DNA of 39,371 nucleotides from Parvularculaceae bacterium (GTDB taxonomy: Bacteria > Pseudomonadota > Alphaproteobacteria > Caulobacterales > Parvularculaceae), in contig JANQMJ010000002.1 of assembly GCA_028280115.1 (NCBI GenBank), positions 1-39,371 on the forward strand. Reading direction: 5' to 3'. Under the pieces are notes generated by a model. It was given only the letters and a program-made list of their open reading frames with translations, did no database searches and was not told the origin of the DNA. A program made the translations under genes and the position numbers. Shown piece by piece: positions 8,235 to 16,710 of this stretch (position 1 is the stretch's first letter; each line of letters opens with the position of its first letter).

Positions 8235-9353
8235 TCAATCCTGCGGGGCCAGGGAAAACCGCCCGCCTTCATGCTCGACGGCCTGGCCCGTCAGCACCAG
8301 ATCGAGCAGCGTGTCGGCGACAAGGCCCGGCGCGGCGTCCGCCTCGCGCAGGATTTCGTCGCGATGGAGCGGGGTGAAACTCAAAATCTCCACGACCCGC
8401 CGGCGAAGGGAAGCCACAGCGGCGGGATCGGGTTCCTGATCGGCGCCGTCCTCGCCCCAGTTGAAAAGATCGCGCCCGGTTTCGCGCACGCTGCGTTGTT
8501 GTTCGGCGAGCGCGGCGAGCACGTCTTCGGCGCGCTCGACCAAATTCGCGCCGTCGCGGATCAGCCGATTGGCGCCGTGACAGCGCGGATCGAGCGGCGA
8601 GCCGGGCACGGCGAACACTTCGCGGCCCTGTTCCAGCGCAAAGCGCGCCGTGATCAGCGTGCCTGATTTGGCCGCCGCCTCGACGACGATGACGCCGCGG
8701 GACAATCCCGAGATCAGCCGGTTGCGCCTGGGAAAGTCGCGGCCCACGGGCCCATAGCCCATGGGGTTTTCGGAAATGATCGCGCCTTGCCTGGCGATGC
8801 GTTCGGTCAGATCTTCATGTTCGGGCGGATAGACGACATCGACGCCGCCGGCGACGACGGCGATCGTGCCGCTCGCGAGCGCGGCGTCCTGGGCCGCGCC
8901 GTCGATCCCGCGCGCAAGACCCGAGACGATGACGACGCCCGCCGCGCCGAGATCGGCGGCGAGACTGCGCGCGATCTTGCGCCCGACGCCTGACGCATTG
9001 CGCGCGCCGATGATGGCGATCGCGGGCGGATCGAACAAAGACGCATGACCGCGCAGGAACAGCACCGGCGGCGGATCGGGGATGGCGGCCAGCATTTTCG
9101 GATAGTCCGGTTCGCAAAAGGCGATCGCGCGGGCGCCGCGGCGGTCGGCTTCGGTAAGTTCGACTTCGGCCGCGCCGCGGTCGGCCGGTTTCAGGGCGGC
9201 GCGGCGGCCGGCCTTGCGCGCAAGGTCGGGCAGCGCCCTGAGCGCTTCGGCCGCGGAGCCATAGCGCGCGATCAGGCGATGAAACGTGATCGGTCCGATC
9301 GTCGGGGTGCGGATGAGCTGCAACCAGTCGAGGCGTTCTTCGTCGCTAAGCAT
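8235..9353 (-). CDS. dprA: DNA-processing protein DprA
   Basis: A 372-residue DprA/Smf protein, which binds single-stranded DNA and loads RecA during natural transformation. The N-terminal ~60 residues resemble the helical SAM-like domain. The central Rossmann-like DprA domain shows [59 protein letters not shown] and KSGTLITA. The C-terminal ~60 residues (about 305-372) fit the DprA winged helix. The gene overlaps plsY by 8 bp on the same strand, so the two are probably translated together, as in many alphaproteobacteria. Its presence alone does not show that the cell is competent. The gene looks intact. Confidence 0.96.
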   Translation of the reverse strand: MLSDEERLDWLQLIRTPTIGPITFHRLIARYGSAAEALRALPDLARKAGRRAALKPADRGAAEVELTEADRRGARAIAFCEPDYPKMLAAIPDPPPVLFLRGHASLFDPPAIAIIGARNASGVGRKIARSLAADLGAAGVVIVSGLARGIDGAAQDAALASGTIAVVAGGVDVVYPPEHEDLTERIARQGAIISENPMGYGPVGRDFPRRNRLISGLSRGVIVVEAAAKSGTLITARFALEQGREVFAVPGSPLDPRCHGANRLIRDGANLVERAEDVLAALAEQQRSVRETGRDLFNWGEDGADQEPDPAAVASLRRRVVEILSFTPLHRDEILREADAAPGLVADTLLDLVLTGQAVEHEGGRFSLAPQD

Positions 9354-9945
9354 GGGCGCCGGCGCTGTCGGTTTTGGCGCCGATCCTGGGTTCCGCGCCA
9401 GCGATCAGGCGGGCGATGTTGGTCTTGTGCCGGATGAAGATAATCAACGTCATGACCAGCGCGGCGATAGCATAGGTCGCCTTGCCCATGGCGAAGAGCA
9501 CCAGCGGACTTGCGGCGGCGGCGAGCAGGGCGGAGAGGGAAGAGTATCGCGTGACAAAGGCCGCGCCGAGCCAGATCGCCGCGGCGAAGACGCCGGATGG
9601 AAAGTGGAGCGCCAATAGCGTGCCGAGAAAGGTCGCCACGCCCTTGCCGCCCTTGAATTTCAGCCACACCGGAAAGCAGTGGCCGAAAAACGCCGCCGCG
9701 CCGGCGATTTCCGGCCGCCAGCCGAGCAGCATGGCGGCGATCACGGCGATCGCGCCCTTGCCGCCGTCGAGCAGGAGCGTCGCCAGGGCGAGATCCTTGC
9801 GCCCGGTGCGCAACACATTGGTCGCGCCGATATTGCCCGAGCCGATGGCGCGGATGTCGCCGAGCCCGGCCGCCCTGGTGATCGCCAGGCCGAAGGGTAT
9901 CGAGCCCAGGAGATAACCGAGGAGGAGGGGGAGGAAATAGTCCAT
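9346..9945 (-). CDS. plsY: Glycerol-3-phosphate acyltransferase PlsY
   Basis: A 199-residue inner-membrane enzyme that transfers the acyl group of acyl-phosphate to glycerol-3-phosphate, the first step of phospholipid synthesis. Family motifs are visible: GSIPFGLAI near residue 14, [12 protein letters not shown] near residue 36, LLLDGGKGA near residue 57, and [12 protein letters not shown] near residue 96. Five hydrophobic segments fit the known topology. The C-terminal tail ([13 protein letters not shown]) is polar. The stop codon overlaps the start of dprA. Upstream, where alphaproteobacteria usually have pyrC, there is instead a TrmH-type methyltransferase gene. The acyl-phosphate maker PlsX is not in the window. 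Confidence 0.96.
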   Translation of the reverse strand: MDYFLPLLLGYLLGSIPFGLAITRAAGLGDIRAIGSGNIGATNVLRTGRKDLALATLLLDGGKGAIAVIAAMLLGWRPEIAGAAAFFGHCFPVWLKFKGGKGVATFLGTLLALHFPSGVFAAAIWLGAAFVTRYSSLSALLAAAASPLVLFAMGKATYAIAALVMTLIIFIRHKTNIARLIAGAEPRIGAKTDSAGAHA

Positions 9946-10026
9946 CTGCGGATTCCTATCTCTCCATTAAAGGGAGGTCAAAATCTGTATAGCAGAAGAC
10001 GCGCGGATGACTCTGAAGGTCAACTA

Positions 10027-10653
10027 TCAGGCGCCTTTCGAAAGTGGAACCCGCTTGTTTCTCTTTCTGTACTTCTGCTGGTAAGCCCTGCGTTGCTTTG
10101 TCACCTCATACAGAACAATGCCCGAAGTGGTGCCTAAATTGAGGCTCTCGATCATTCCAAACATCGGGATGCTCACGCACAATTCCGCGTGCTCGACTGC
10201 TAGATCGCTTATTCCTCGGGACTCGTTTCCAAACCATACAGCAAGCTTTGCTTGAACCGTGTAGTCCACTTCATCCAAGATGGCGTTTTTCTTCCCTTTC
10301 ATGTGAGGGGAAGTAACGATTGAGACAAATCTATTTTTCTTCAGATGGTCAATGCACGCTTCAGTGGTATCGAAGCGCTTTACAAAGCTCCACTTGATTG
10401 CGGAAACGGATGTCTTGGAGAGAGAGTTTTTCTCCCTCATCTCCTGCCAATCGTCTGGGAGCGACCTTCTTGGATCGATAATGTAGATTTTTTCAACGCC
10501 TAGAGCATTCACGTTCCTAACAACGGTGCCGATATTCTTTATGTCTTTCGGGTTCTCGATGACGGCGATGAGATTCTTGCACCGGTAATCTTTAATCTTA
10601 TCGGCGCGCACTCGCACCGAGGGCTTCTTCTTCGCAGGGGCGCTGGACGTCAT
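10027..10653 (-). CDS. TrmH/SpoU family RNA methyltransferase
   Basis: A 208-residue SPOUT-class methyltransferase that likely 2'-O-methylates a ribose in tRNA or rRNA using S-adenosylmethionine. The three SpoU motifs are present: motif 1 NPKDIKNIGTVVRN (N40, R46), motif 2 VWFGNESRGIS, and motif 3 MIESLNLGTTSG. The N-terminus is short and basic. A longer frame reaches 10788, but its extra residues run through a repeat hairpin; the ATG at 10653 has GAGG nine bases upstream, so I chose it. Composition is clearly more AT-rich than plsY and pyrB on either side, which suggests horizontal transfer. It occupies the place where pyrC normally lies. The target RNA cannot be named from sequence. Confidence 0.88.
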   Translation of the reverse strand: MTSSAPAKKKPSVRVRADKIKDYRCKNLIAVIENPKDIKNIGTVVRNVNALGVEKIYIIDPRRSLPDDWQEMREKNSLSKTSVSAIKWSFVKRFDTTEACIDHLKKNRFVSIVTSPHMKGKKNAILDEVDYTVQAKLAVWFGNESRGISDLAVEHAELCVSIPMFGMIESLNLGTTSGIVLYEVTKQRRAYQQKYRKRNKRVPLSKGA

Positions 10654-10789
10654 TACGCTCAGCCTCATCGCACATAATGATGACGACGCAATACCTTCGT
10701 CATTTCTGCGACTCAATCCCCTGTCGAATATCGCGTTGAGATTCTCGACTTCTCCCCGAGGGGGAGAGGTAAACGTTGCTGAACGCATT

Positions 10790-11788
10790 TCATTCCCCTC
10801 TGGTCAGCAGGGCGTCGAGACAGGCCATGCGGATCGGCACGCCGTAAAACACCTGACGCAGGATCAGCGAGCGGTCGGGATCGTCGGCCAGCGCGCCGTC
10901 GATCTCGACGCCGCGGTTCATCGGGCCGGGATGCATGATCCTGGCGTCGGGCCGGGCGAGCTTGAGGGTTTCGTGGGTCAGGCCGAATTCCTCGAAATAA
11001 CCGCGCGCGGCGTCGCGGCCGTCCTCGCCCATGCGCTCGAACTGCATGCGGAGCCCCATGACGATGTCGGCGCCGTCAAGGCCCTCGGCGAGGGAATGGG
11101 CGCGGGAAATGTCCGTAAACTGATCGTCTTCGGGCATGAGATGCCTGGGGCCGACGAAACGCACCTCCGCGCCGAGGCGCTTGAACAGCCTTGCGTCGGA
11201 GCCAGCGACGCGGGAATGGCGAATGTCGCCGCAGATCGCAATGACGCGGCCGTTAAGCGTTCCGAACTGGGCGCGGATGGTCGCCGCGTCGAGCAGGGCC
11301 TGGGTCGGATGCTCGCGCGCCCCATCGCCGGCGTTCAAAATGACGCAATTGAGCCGCGCATCGAGGTCGTGATGCAGGCCCGGCTGTTTGGCGCGCACGA
11401 TCATGATGTCCGCGCCCATGGCGGCCAGGGTCTGGGCCGTATCGATATAGCTTTCGCCCTTGTGCACCGAAGAGGCGCCGACCGGCACGACGATGACATC
11501 GGCGCCGAGCTTCTTGCCCGCCAGTTCGAAGGACATGTTGGTGCGGGTTGAGTCCTCGAAAAAGAGATTGATCTGGGTCTTGCCCGCAAGCCGGCGCGGG
11601 GCGGGCGCGGCGCGCATGAGATAGCCGGCGTAATGATCGGCGAGATCGAGCAGATAGGCGATGTCGCCGTCGGAAAGATCGTCGACGCCGATCAGGCGGC
11701 GCGCGGCGAAACCGCGAAGCGGCGGCGCGGGCCTTTGCCGCGCCGAGGCGGCGCCGGCCGCGCTGGCGAAACGTTGCGACGTTGTCAT
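10790..11788 (-). CDS. pyrB: Aspartate carbamoyltransferase catalytic subunit
   Basis: A 332-residue enzyme that joins carbamoyl phosphate and L-aspartate to make N-carbamoyl-aspartate, the first committed step of pyrimidine synthesis. The carbamoyl-phosphate site is FFEDSTRTNMSFE; other landmarks are SSVHKGESY, HPTQALLD, GDIRHSRVAGS and HPGPMNRG. The open frame continues to 11914, but the added residues come from the repeat at 11850-11975; the ATG at 11788 gives the family-like start MTTSQRFASAAG. There is no Shine-Dalgarno site before it, and a promoter at 11799-11827 would start the mRNA a few bases from the ATG, so the message may be nearly leaderless. The dihydroorotase gene pyrC, which usually follows, is missing here. 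Confidence 0.96.
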   Translation of the reverse strand: MTTSQRFASAAGAASARQRPAPPLRGFAARRLIGVDDLSDGDIAYLLDLADHYAGYLMRAAPAPRRLAGKTQINLFFEDSTRTNMSFELAGKKLGADVIVVPVGASSVHKGESYIDTAQTLAAMGADIMIVRAKQPGLHHDLDARLNCVILNAGDGAREHPTQALLDAATIRAQFGTLNGRVIAICGDIRHSRVAGSDARLFKRLGAEVRFVGPRHLMPEDDQFTDISRAHSLAEGLDGADIVMGLRMQFERMGEDGRDAARGYFEEFGLTHETLKLARPDARIMHPGPMNRGVEIDGALADDPDRSLILRQVFYGVPIRMACLDALLTRGE

Positions 11789-11798
11789 TAAAGCCGGT

Positions 11799-11827
11799 TT
11801 TATAGTGTCCCGGCGGGCTTCGGGCAA
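11799..11827 (-). promoter_or_regulatory. Candidate sigma70-type promoter of pyrB
   Basis: On the minus strand TTGCCC (11827-11822) and TATAAA (11804-11799) are separated by 17 bases. TATAAA ends 10 bases before the pyrB ATG. Spacing and -10 are good and the -35 is moderate. Confidence 0.4.
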
Positions 11828-11849
11828 CGCTGACGCAGAAGCGTTTTTT

Positions 11850-11975
11850 CCTCCCCCATTCATGGGGGAGGTGTCGCCGAAGGCGACGGAGGGGGTATGG
11901 TTGTGCGCCGTCATTCACCCCCTCCGTCATCCCGGATTAGGTCCGGGATGACACCTCCCCCGCAGGCGGGGGAGG
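11850..11975. repeat. Face-to-face hairpin repeat, copy 2
   Basis: The left unit has cctccccc-attcat-gggggagg, then gtgtcgcc/ggcgac and ggagggggt. The right unit has accccctccgtc, a tcccgga/tccggga hairpin, gacacctccccc and cgggggagg, in the opposite orientation. It is the clearest copy together with 33151-33275. It runs into the upstream extension of the pyrB frame and so explains that spurious extension. Confidence 0.75.
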
Positions 11976-12139
11976 AAGCGGGAATCCTGGACCGGTTGAG
12001 GATCAGCCGGATTTCCGCTCATCCCGGCAAACCCTCCATCGTCATTCCGGGGCCGGCGCAGCCGGAACCCGGAATCTATGGCGCGGCCTTACAACCGTTG
12101 CTGCGGCGGCGACGCTTGCCCCTGGATTCCGGATCGGCC

Positions 12140-12189
12140 CCCGCGCGCGAAGGCGCGCGAATCATAATTTGACCGCCTTCGCGGTCGGG
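12140..12189 (+). repeat. 50-bp two-hairpin element, copy 2
   Basis: A gcgcgcgaaggcgcgc hairpin, an AT-rich linker with ataattt, and a gaccgccttcgcggtc hairpin. It matches the reverse complement of 4314-4363 with only a few changes, mainly in the linker. Confidence 0.7.
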
Positions 12190-12281
12190 CCGTCCGGAAT
12201 GACGGCGGGATATGTTTTGACGGCTTGCGCCGGAATGAGCGGGTTTAGAGGTTTTCCGTTGCCGATGAAGCGCCCGGCGCT

Positions 12282-12659
12282 CTAAGCCTTGGTCCGGACT
12301 TTCATCAGCCACCAGGCGCCGGCGGCGATGATGACGATGTCGATCGCGAACATGATCGGCAGCGCCATGGGTCCGCCTTGGGTCACATAGTACGCACCGC
12401 CCAGGGCGAGGCCCGCCGCCGTTACCGCCATGGCGACGATGATCGGGGCTCGGTCGACGATTTTCTTGCGTTGCTTTTTCGTCAGCCCGGCCTTTACGTC
12501 GCGGCGCACGTAAAAACTCAGCGCGATATAGATCAGGCCGAAGACGGTCAGCCGCCAGCCCAGGCCGGGCGTGGCGTCAAGCAGCGCGACCGCCAGGTGA
12601 AAGACGCCCGTCGCCAGGAGCAGCCCGATAATCAGATGGCGGATGCCCTGCGGCGTCAT
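12282..12659 (-). CDS. Small four-helix membrane protein, unknown function
   Basis: I do not recognise a named family. The 125-residue protein has four hydrophobic stretches (about residues 7-27, 33-51, 71-91 and 98-117). A basic loop (RRDVKAGLTKKQRKKIVDR) between the second and third should lie in the cytoplasm. It is an inner-membrane protein with no catalytic motif that I can see. Its start codon overlaps the ruvX stop (ATGA-type overlap of 4 bp), so it is translated with ruvX and the two share an operon. Homologues in other alphaproteobacteria would be needed to guess a role. Confidence 0.75.
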   Translation of the reverse strand: MTPQGIRHLIIGLLLATGVFHLAVALLDATPGLGWRLTVFGLIYIALSFYVRRDVKAGLTKKQRKKIVDRAPIIVAMAVTAAGLALGGAYYVTQGGPMALPIMFAIDIVIIAAGAWWLMKVRTKA

Positions 12660-13123
12660 GTGCTCAGTCCCCTTATCCGGTCGATCGCGCCCTGAAGTAT
12701 AAACGTAGCGGCCATTTCGTCGATCTTTTCAGCCCGCTTGGCGCGGCTGGTATCGAGCGCGATGAGTTCGCGTTCCATGGCCGCGGTCGACAGCCTTTCG
12801 TCCCAGAAAGCGACCGGCAGGGGCAGGATGCGGGCAAGATTGCGCGCAAACGCCCGGACCGACTGGGCGCGGGGCCCTTCCGAGCCGTCCATGTTCAGCG
12901 GCAGGCCGAGGACGAGGCCGGCGGCATTGCGCTCCCTGGCGAGTTCTGCAAGGCGCGCCGCATCGGGGGTGAATTTCTTCCGCCTGATGGTCTCGACCGG
13001 AGTTGCGACTTGGCGCGCCGGATCGCACACCGCAACACCGATGGTCTTTTCGCCGACATCGAGGCCGAGCAGCGCGCCCGCCGCGCCAAATTCGGCGGCC
13101 TGTTGTTCAAACGTTCCCGACAT
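12656..13123 (-). CDS. ruvX: RuvX/YqgF family pre-16S rRNA nuclease / Holliday junction resolvase-like protein
   Basis: A 155-residue RNase H-fold protein. The family is annotated as putative Holliday junction resolvase and, in E. coli (YqgF), is linked to 16S rRNA 5'-end maturation. Visible motifs: LLGLDVGEKTIGVAV near residue 17 with the first catalytic Asp, LVLGLPLNMDGSEGPRAQ in the middle, FWDERLSTAAME with a catalytic Glu, and a final EKIDEMAATFILQGAID with a catalytic Asp. It sits upstream of a small membrane-protein gene and, further on, pyrB, all on the minus strand. It is divergent from the 13316 gene, with a palindrome repeat between them. Intact and confident. Confidence 0.94.
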   Translation of the reverse strand: MSGTFEQQAAEFGAAGALLGLDVGEKTIGVAVCDPARQVATPVETIRRKKFTPDAARLAELARERNAAGLVLGLPLNMDGSEGPRAQSVRAFARNLARILPLPVAFWDERLSTAAMERELIALDTSRAKRAEKIDEMAATFILQGAIDRIRGLST

Positions 13124-13192
13124 GGCTCAATACTAGCATGTTCGGTCAAGGTTTATGGAAGGGGCGGCGTTGCTTGCTGAGATTTCCAAATA

Positions 13193-13300
13193 ACCCCTCA
13201 CCCCCGGCCCCTCTCCCGCAGGGAGAGGGGAGTGCGCGAAGTTGAATTCAAGCACGACACATTCCCCTCTCCCATGGGGAGAGGGGTTAGGGGTGAGGGG
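13193..13300. repeat. Face-to-face palindrome repeat of a second family
   Basis: Left: acccctcaccccc, then cccctctccc-gca-gggagagggg. Right: cccctctccc-atg-gggagagggg, then ttaggggtgagggg. The two halves are inverse copies about a central spacer containing gaattc. It lies between divergent ruvX and the gene at 13316, ending just before that gene's ribosome-binding site. A lone related hairpin (ctccccgagggggag) is near 10750-10766. Confidence 0.7.
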
Positions 13301-13315
13301 CGTATGTAGGAGGTT

Positions 13316-14719
13316 ATGCGATTGAAAACGCGATTAGCGTCTACAGTGATTAAAGCCGCCATCCTCGGCGTCATCGCGGCTCTCTTGGCGTTTGCGCTCG
13401 CCATGGATCGCAGCGCGCCGGAACCGTTGCGCATCGCGGTGACCCAGCGCGCGGACGCCGGCGTCGAGGTGGCCTTCGATCTGCCGCGTTCCGTGCGCGC
13501 GCTGTCCTTCGAGGCGCTGCCGGGAGATTATCGCGGCCGGCAATGGCGGCTTGCCGGTGATGATTTTGTCGTGACGCAAAATGGCGACAGCGACGCGATC
13601 GTCCGCCGGGACGGCGATGGCTTTAATCGCGTCGTCATTGTCGCGGCGCCCCATGACGAACGGCTTGAAAAGAACTATCAGCCTGTCGCGCCCTATGGCG
13701 ACGGCGGCGTTTTGTTTTACACCGGCCATTTTACGCCGCGCGACGGGCAAGGGCGGCGCGTGGATGCGGCGTTCAGCTTTCGGCCGGCGCCCGGCGCCAA
13801 CGTCGTTTCGTTCGGCGCGCACGCCGACGCCCTTGACGACTGGCGCAGCCCGACGGGACAGTCGGCCTTCATTTATATGGGCCCGCTCGCGCCGGCGGAA
13901 ACGCCTTCGGTGATCGCGGTGATCGATCCGGATGCGCCCGAATGGGTCCGCGATGAATTTGACGCCCTGACGCCGCTTGTCTTCGCGCGTCTTTCCCAGG
14001 CGTTCGGCGCCGCATTGGAAGTCAAACCAACTGTTTTTCTCGCCGCGCCGCTGGGCGAAGACGAAGGCCGGCTGCGCTATGCCGGCGATGCGACGCAGGG
14101 CCAGTTCCAGATCACGCTCGAAGGTCGGGCCTGGACCGAACCGTCGGACAAGGCGCGGGGGATTTTCCGCCGCGCCACGATTCACGAAGCGGTCCATTTA
14201 TGGCAGGCGCCGGCGCGGCCTAAGGGCGAGGCAACGCCCGACTGGATCCATGAAGGCGCCGCCGACGCCATCGCTGCGGAAACCCTGGTCGCCCTCGGCC
14301 TCTGGGACGAGGCGGCGTTTGCCGCCGATCTCGCCGCCGCCCGCGCCGAATGCGCCCAGCGTCTGCGGGCGGGAACCCTTAAGAGCGCCAAGGCCCGCGG
14401 CGATGTCCGCGCCGCCTACGCCTGCGGCCATGTCATCGCCGAAGCGGTCTCCCGCGCCGAAGGGGCGCCGGCATCCGATTTCTGGCGCGCCTTTATCGCC
14501 CGCGCGGCCGATGAGGGCGGCTATGACGAGGCGACGTTTTACGATCTGGTCGCCGAGCGCAGCGGCGATCAGGGCTTTGTGCGGGCGCTGCGCCGCTTCG
14601 TTTCGACGCCCGCCGCCGACGGCGGCCGTGAAATCGACCGCCTGCTGGCGGCGGCGGGCGCGCCGCGAAAGCGCCCGCTTCTTGCGCCCGCCCCCCTTGC
14701 ACGCGACCAAGGCCGTTGA
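13316..14719 (+). CDS. Membrane-anchored gluzincin-like (HExxH) protein
   Basis: A 467-residue protein with an N-terminal hydrophobic helix (about residues 9-27) acting as signal or anchor, so the bulk lies in the periplasm. The C-terminal half has HEAVH at 290-294, where H290 and H294 would bind zinc and E291 would be the general base, followed by WIHEGAAD at 310-317, whose E313 lies 19 residues after the second His. HExxH plus a downstream Glu in a W-I-x-E-G-x-A context is the gluzincin pattern of peptidase MA-like families. The first ~270 residues look beta-rich and are not a domain I recognise. AGGAGG (13308-13313) is only 2 bases from ATG 13316 but 8 bases from an in-frame TTG at 13322, so TTG may be the real start. 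Substrate unknown. It precedes gatC by 38 bp. Confidence 0.82.
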   Translation: MRLKTRLASTVIKAAILGVIAALLAFALAMDRSAPEPLRIAVTQRADAGVEVAFDLPRSVRALSFEALPGDYRGRQWRLAGDDFVVTQNGDSDAIVRRDGDGFNRVVIVAAPHDERLEKNYQPVAPYGDGGVLFYTGHFTPRDGQGRRVDAAFSFRPAPGANVVSFGAHADALDDWRSPTGQSAFIYMGPLAPAETPSVIAVIDPDAPEWVRDEFDALTPLVFARLSQAFGAALEVKPTVFLAAPLGEDEGRLRYAGDATQGQFQITLEGRAWTEPSDKARGIFRRATIHEAVHLWQAPARPKGEATPDWIHEGAADAIAAETLVALGLWDEAAFAADLAAARAECAQRLRAGTLKSAKARGDVRAAYACGHVIAEAVSRAEGAPASDFWRAFIARAADEGGYDEATFYDLVAERSGDQGFVRALRRFVSTPAADGGREIDRLLAAAGAPRKRPLLAPAPLARDQGR

Positions 14720-14757
14720 TAGGCCAACGCGGTTTTCCGCTTTCAAACGGACAAGTC

Positions 14758-15057
14758 ATGGCCATCGACAAGGACACAGTGCGCAAGGTGGCGCATCTGG
14801 CGCGCATCGCCGAGCCCGAACAGCGCCTCGAGCCGCTCGCGAAAGAGCTTTCCGGCATTCTCGGCTGGATCGAGCAATTGAACGAAGTCGATATCGACGG
14901 CGTCGACGCCATGACCTCGACCGTCGACGTCAAGCTGCCCATGCGCGCGGATGAATTGCAGGACGGGCCCACCGGCGGCGGCCAGCCGGACAAGATCGTC
15001 GCCAACGCGCCGAAGACCGAAGATCACTTTTTCGTCGTGCCCAAGGTGGTGGAGTAG
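14758..15057 (+). CDS. gatC: Asp-tRNA(Asn)/Glu-tRNA(Gln) amidotransferase subunit C
   Basis: A 99-residue GatC subunit, which clamps GatA and GatB in the GatCAB complex that converts Glu-tRNA(Gln) and Asp-tRNA(Asn) to the amidated forms. Family features are the N-terminal DTVRKVAHLARI, the central LSGILGWIEQLNEVDIDGVDAM, and the C-terminal NAPKTEDHFFVVPKVVE. The frame is open 14 codons further upstream, but the ATG at 14758 gives the conserved start MAIDKDTV. It heads the gat group, followed by gatA after a 167-bp gap with palindromes. Confidence 0.96.
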   Translation: MAIDKDTVRKVAHLARIAEPEQRLEPLAKELSGILGWIEQLNEVDIDGVDAMTSTVDVKLPMRADELQDGPTGGGQPDKIVANAPKTEDHFFVVPKVVE

Positions 15058-15224
15058 TGAACATCCCGGCGTCATCCCGCGCGCCCGGCGTCATTGCGTG
15101 CGCAATGCAGCACAAGGCGCTGCCTTGCAGACACGGGATCGTTGTCCGCCGCGTTGCAGGAGATCCCGCATCTGCAACGCATCATCGAAGATGCTGCGTT
15201 GCGTGCGGGATGACGGAATAGGAC
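15058..15224. repeat. Palindromic intergenic sequence between gatC and gatA
   Basis: Several inverted elements are packed together, such as gcgtcattgcgtgcgc followed by gcaatgcagc, and tgcaacgcatcatcgaagatgctgcgttgc near 15173-15203, which folds into a long imperfect hairpin. Related gcacgggatgacgc-type sequence is at 1157-1172. It separates two genes that are usually close. Confidence 0.5.
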
Positions 15225-16703
15225 ATGACGAACCCCGCCGACCTCACTCTCGCCGAATTGCGCGACGCGCTGAAGGATAAAAAACTCTCCGCGCTGGAAG
15301 CGACGGACGCCTATCTCGCGCGCATCGAAAAGGCCGGCAAGCTCAACGCGTTCATCACCGTGACGGCGGACCGCGCGCGCGACGCGGCCAGGGCCTGCGA
15401 CGCCAGGCTGGCGAAAGGCGAGGGCGGCCCGCTCGAAGGCGTTCCCCTGGGCGTCAAGGATCTCTTCTGCACCGAAGGCGTGCTCACAACCGCCGCCTCG
15501 CACATTCTGGACGGCTTCAAACCACCCTATGAATCGATGGTCAGCGGCAATCTCTGGCGCGACGGCGCGGTCATGCTGGGCAAGCTCAACATGGATGAGT
15601 TCGCCATGGGCTCGTCCAACGAAACGAGCTTTTATGGGCCCGTGATCAATCCCTGGCGGCGCGCCGGGGACGAAGCGGCGCTGACGCCGGGCGGTTCGTC
15701 CGGCGGTTCGTCGGCGGCGACCGCGGCGCGGCTCTGCGCAGCGACGATCGGCACCGACACCGGCGGTTCGATCCGCCAGCCCGCCGCGCTTACCGGCACC
15801 GTCGGCGTCAAACCGACCTATGGGCGTTGTTCGCGCTGGGGCATTGTCGCCTTCGCCTCGTCGCTTGATCAGGCGGGCCCGATTGCGCGGACGTCCCGCG
15901 ACGCCGCCGTGATGCTGAGATCCATGGCGGGCCATGACCCCAAGGATTCGACGTCCGTCGATCGTCCGGTCCCGGATTATGAAGCCGCGCTCGGTCGGTC
16001 GGTCAAAGGCCTCAGGATCGGCGTGCCGAAGGAATACCGCGTCGACGGCATGCCCGCGGAAATCGAAACGCTCTGGGCGGACGGCGTTCAGTGGATGAAA
16101 GACGCCGGCTGCGAGATCGTCGACATTTCCCTGCCGATGACCAAATACGCCCTGCCGGTCTATTACATCGTCGCGCCGGCGGAAGCCTCGTCGAACCTTG
16201 CGCGCTATGACGGCGTCAAATATGGCCATCGCGCCAAAGAATTCGACGACATTTTGTCGATGTATGAAAACACCCGCGCCGAAGGTTTCGGCGACGAGGT
16301 CAAGCGCCGCATCCTGATCGGCACCTATGTTTTGTCGGCGGGCTATTACGACGCCTATTATCTGCGCGCCCAGAAAGTCCGTAAAAAGATTTTCGACGAG
16401 TTCGCCGGCGCGTTCGAAAAAGTCGACTTGATCCTGACGCCGTCGGCGCCGTCGGCCGCTTTTGCGCTGGGCGAAAAGACCGCCGATCCAGTGCAGATGT
16501 ATTTGAACGACGTCTTCACCGTCACCGGCAATCTCGCGGGACTGCCCGGCGCGTCCGTGCCCGCCGGTCTCGACGCGCAGGGATTGCCCCTGGGCCTTCA
16601 GCTCCTCGCCAAGCCGTTTGATGAAGAGATCCTGTTCAAGGGCATGTACGCCCTCGAACAGGCGGCGGGTTTTACCGCGCGGCCCGACGAATGGTGGGGG
16701 TGA
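15225..16703 (+). CDS. gatA: Asp-tRNA(Asn)/Glu-tRNA(Gln) amidotransferase subunit A
   Basis: A 492-residue amidase-signature enzyme that releases ammonia from glutamine for GatB. The Ser-cisSer-Lys triad is complete: K78 in [10 protein letters not shown], cis-Ser S158 in GGSSGGSS, and nucleophile S182 in [12 protein letters not shown]. The S158-S182 spacing of 24 residues matches the family. Further features are [12 protein letters not shown] and [11 protein letters not shown]. It lies after gatC, but three unrelated genes (PhyH-type, alpha/beta hydrolase, DUF7832-like) separate it from gatB. All are on the same strand with short gaps, so a single transcript is possible. Both glutamine and asparagine charging could depend on it; no glnS or asnS is in the window. 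Confidence 0.97.
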   Translation: MTNPADLTLAELRDALKDKKLSALEATDAYLARIEKAGKLNAFITVTADRARDAARACDARLAKGEGGPLEGVPLGVKDLFCTEGVLTTAASHILDGFKPPYESMVSGNLWRDGAVMLGKLNMDEFAMGSSNETSFYGPVINPWRRAGDEAALTPGGSSGGSSAATAARLCAATIGTDTGGSIRQPAALTGTVGVKPTYGRCSRWGIVAFASSLDQAGPIARTSRDAAVMLRSMAGHDPKDSTSVDRPVPDYEAALGRSVKGLRIGVPKEYRVDGMPAEIETLWADGVQWMKDAGCEIVDISLPMTKYALPVYYIVAPAEASSNLARYDGVKYGHRAKEFDDILSMYENTRAEGFGDEVKRRILIGTYVLSAGYYDAYYLRAQKVRKKIFDEFAGAFEKVDLILTPSAPSAAFALGEKTADPVQMYLNDVFTVTGNLAGLPGASVPAGLDAQGLPLGLQLLAKPFDEEILFKGMYALEQAAGFTARPDEWWG

Positions 16704-16710
16704 GAAGCGT

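Larger units (their letters stand above)
11789..12281. other. 493-bp intergenic region rich in palindromes
   Basis: No credible gene is present. It holds the pyrB promoter candidate, the face-to-face repeat (11850-11975), REP-like palindromes such as attccgg/ccggaat (12051-12075 and around 12193-12200), and the two-hairpin element (12140-12189). Confidence 0.6.

Noticed and set aside
10654..10788. Upstream extension of the TrmH-type gene
   Set aside because: It runs through a palindrome and lacks a ribosome-binding site; the ATG at 10653 has one.
11789..11914. Upstream extension of pyrB by 42 residues
   Set aside because: The added codons are the hairpin repeat, present at other sites in non-coding context. 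The ATG at 11788 gives the family's normal start.
15072..16229. 385-residue frame antisense to gatA
   Set aside because: It is a shadow of gatA, rich in Arg and Gly with no recognisable domain.
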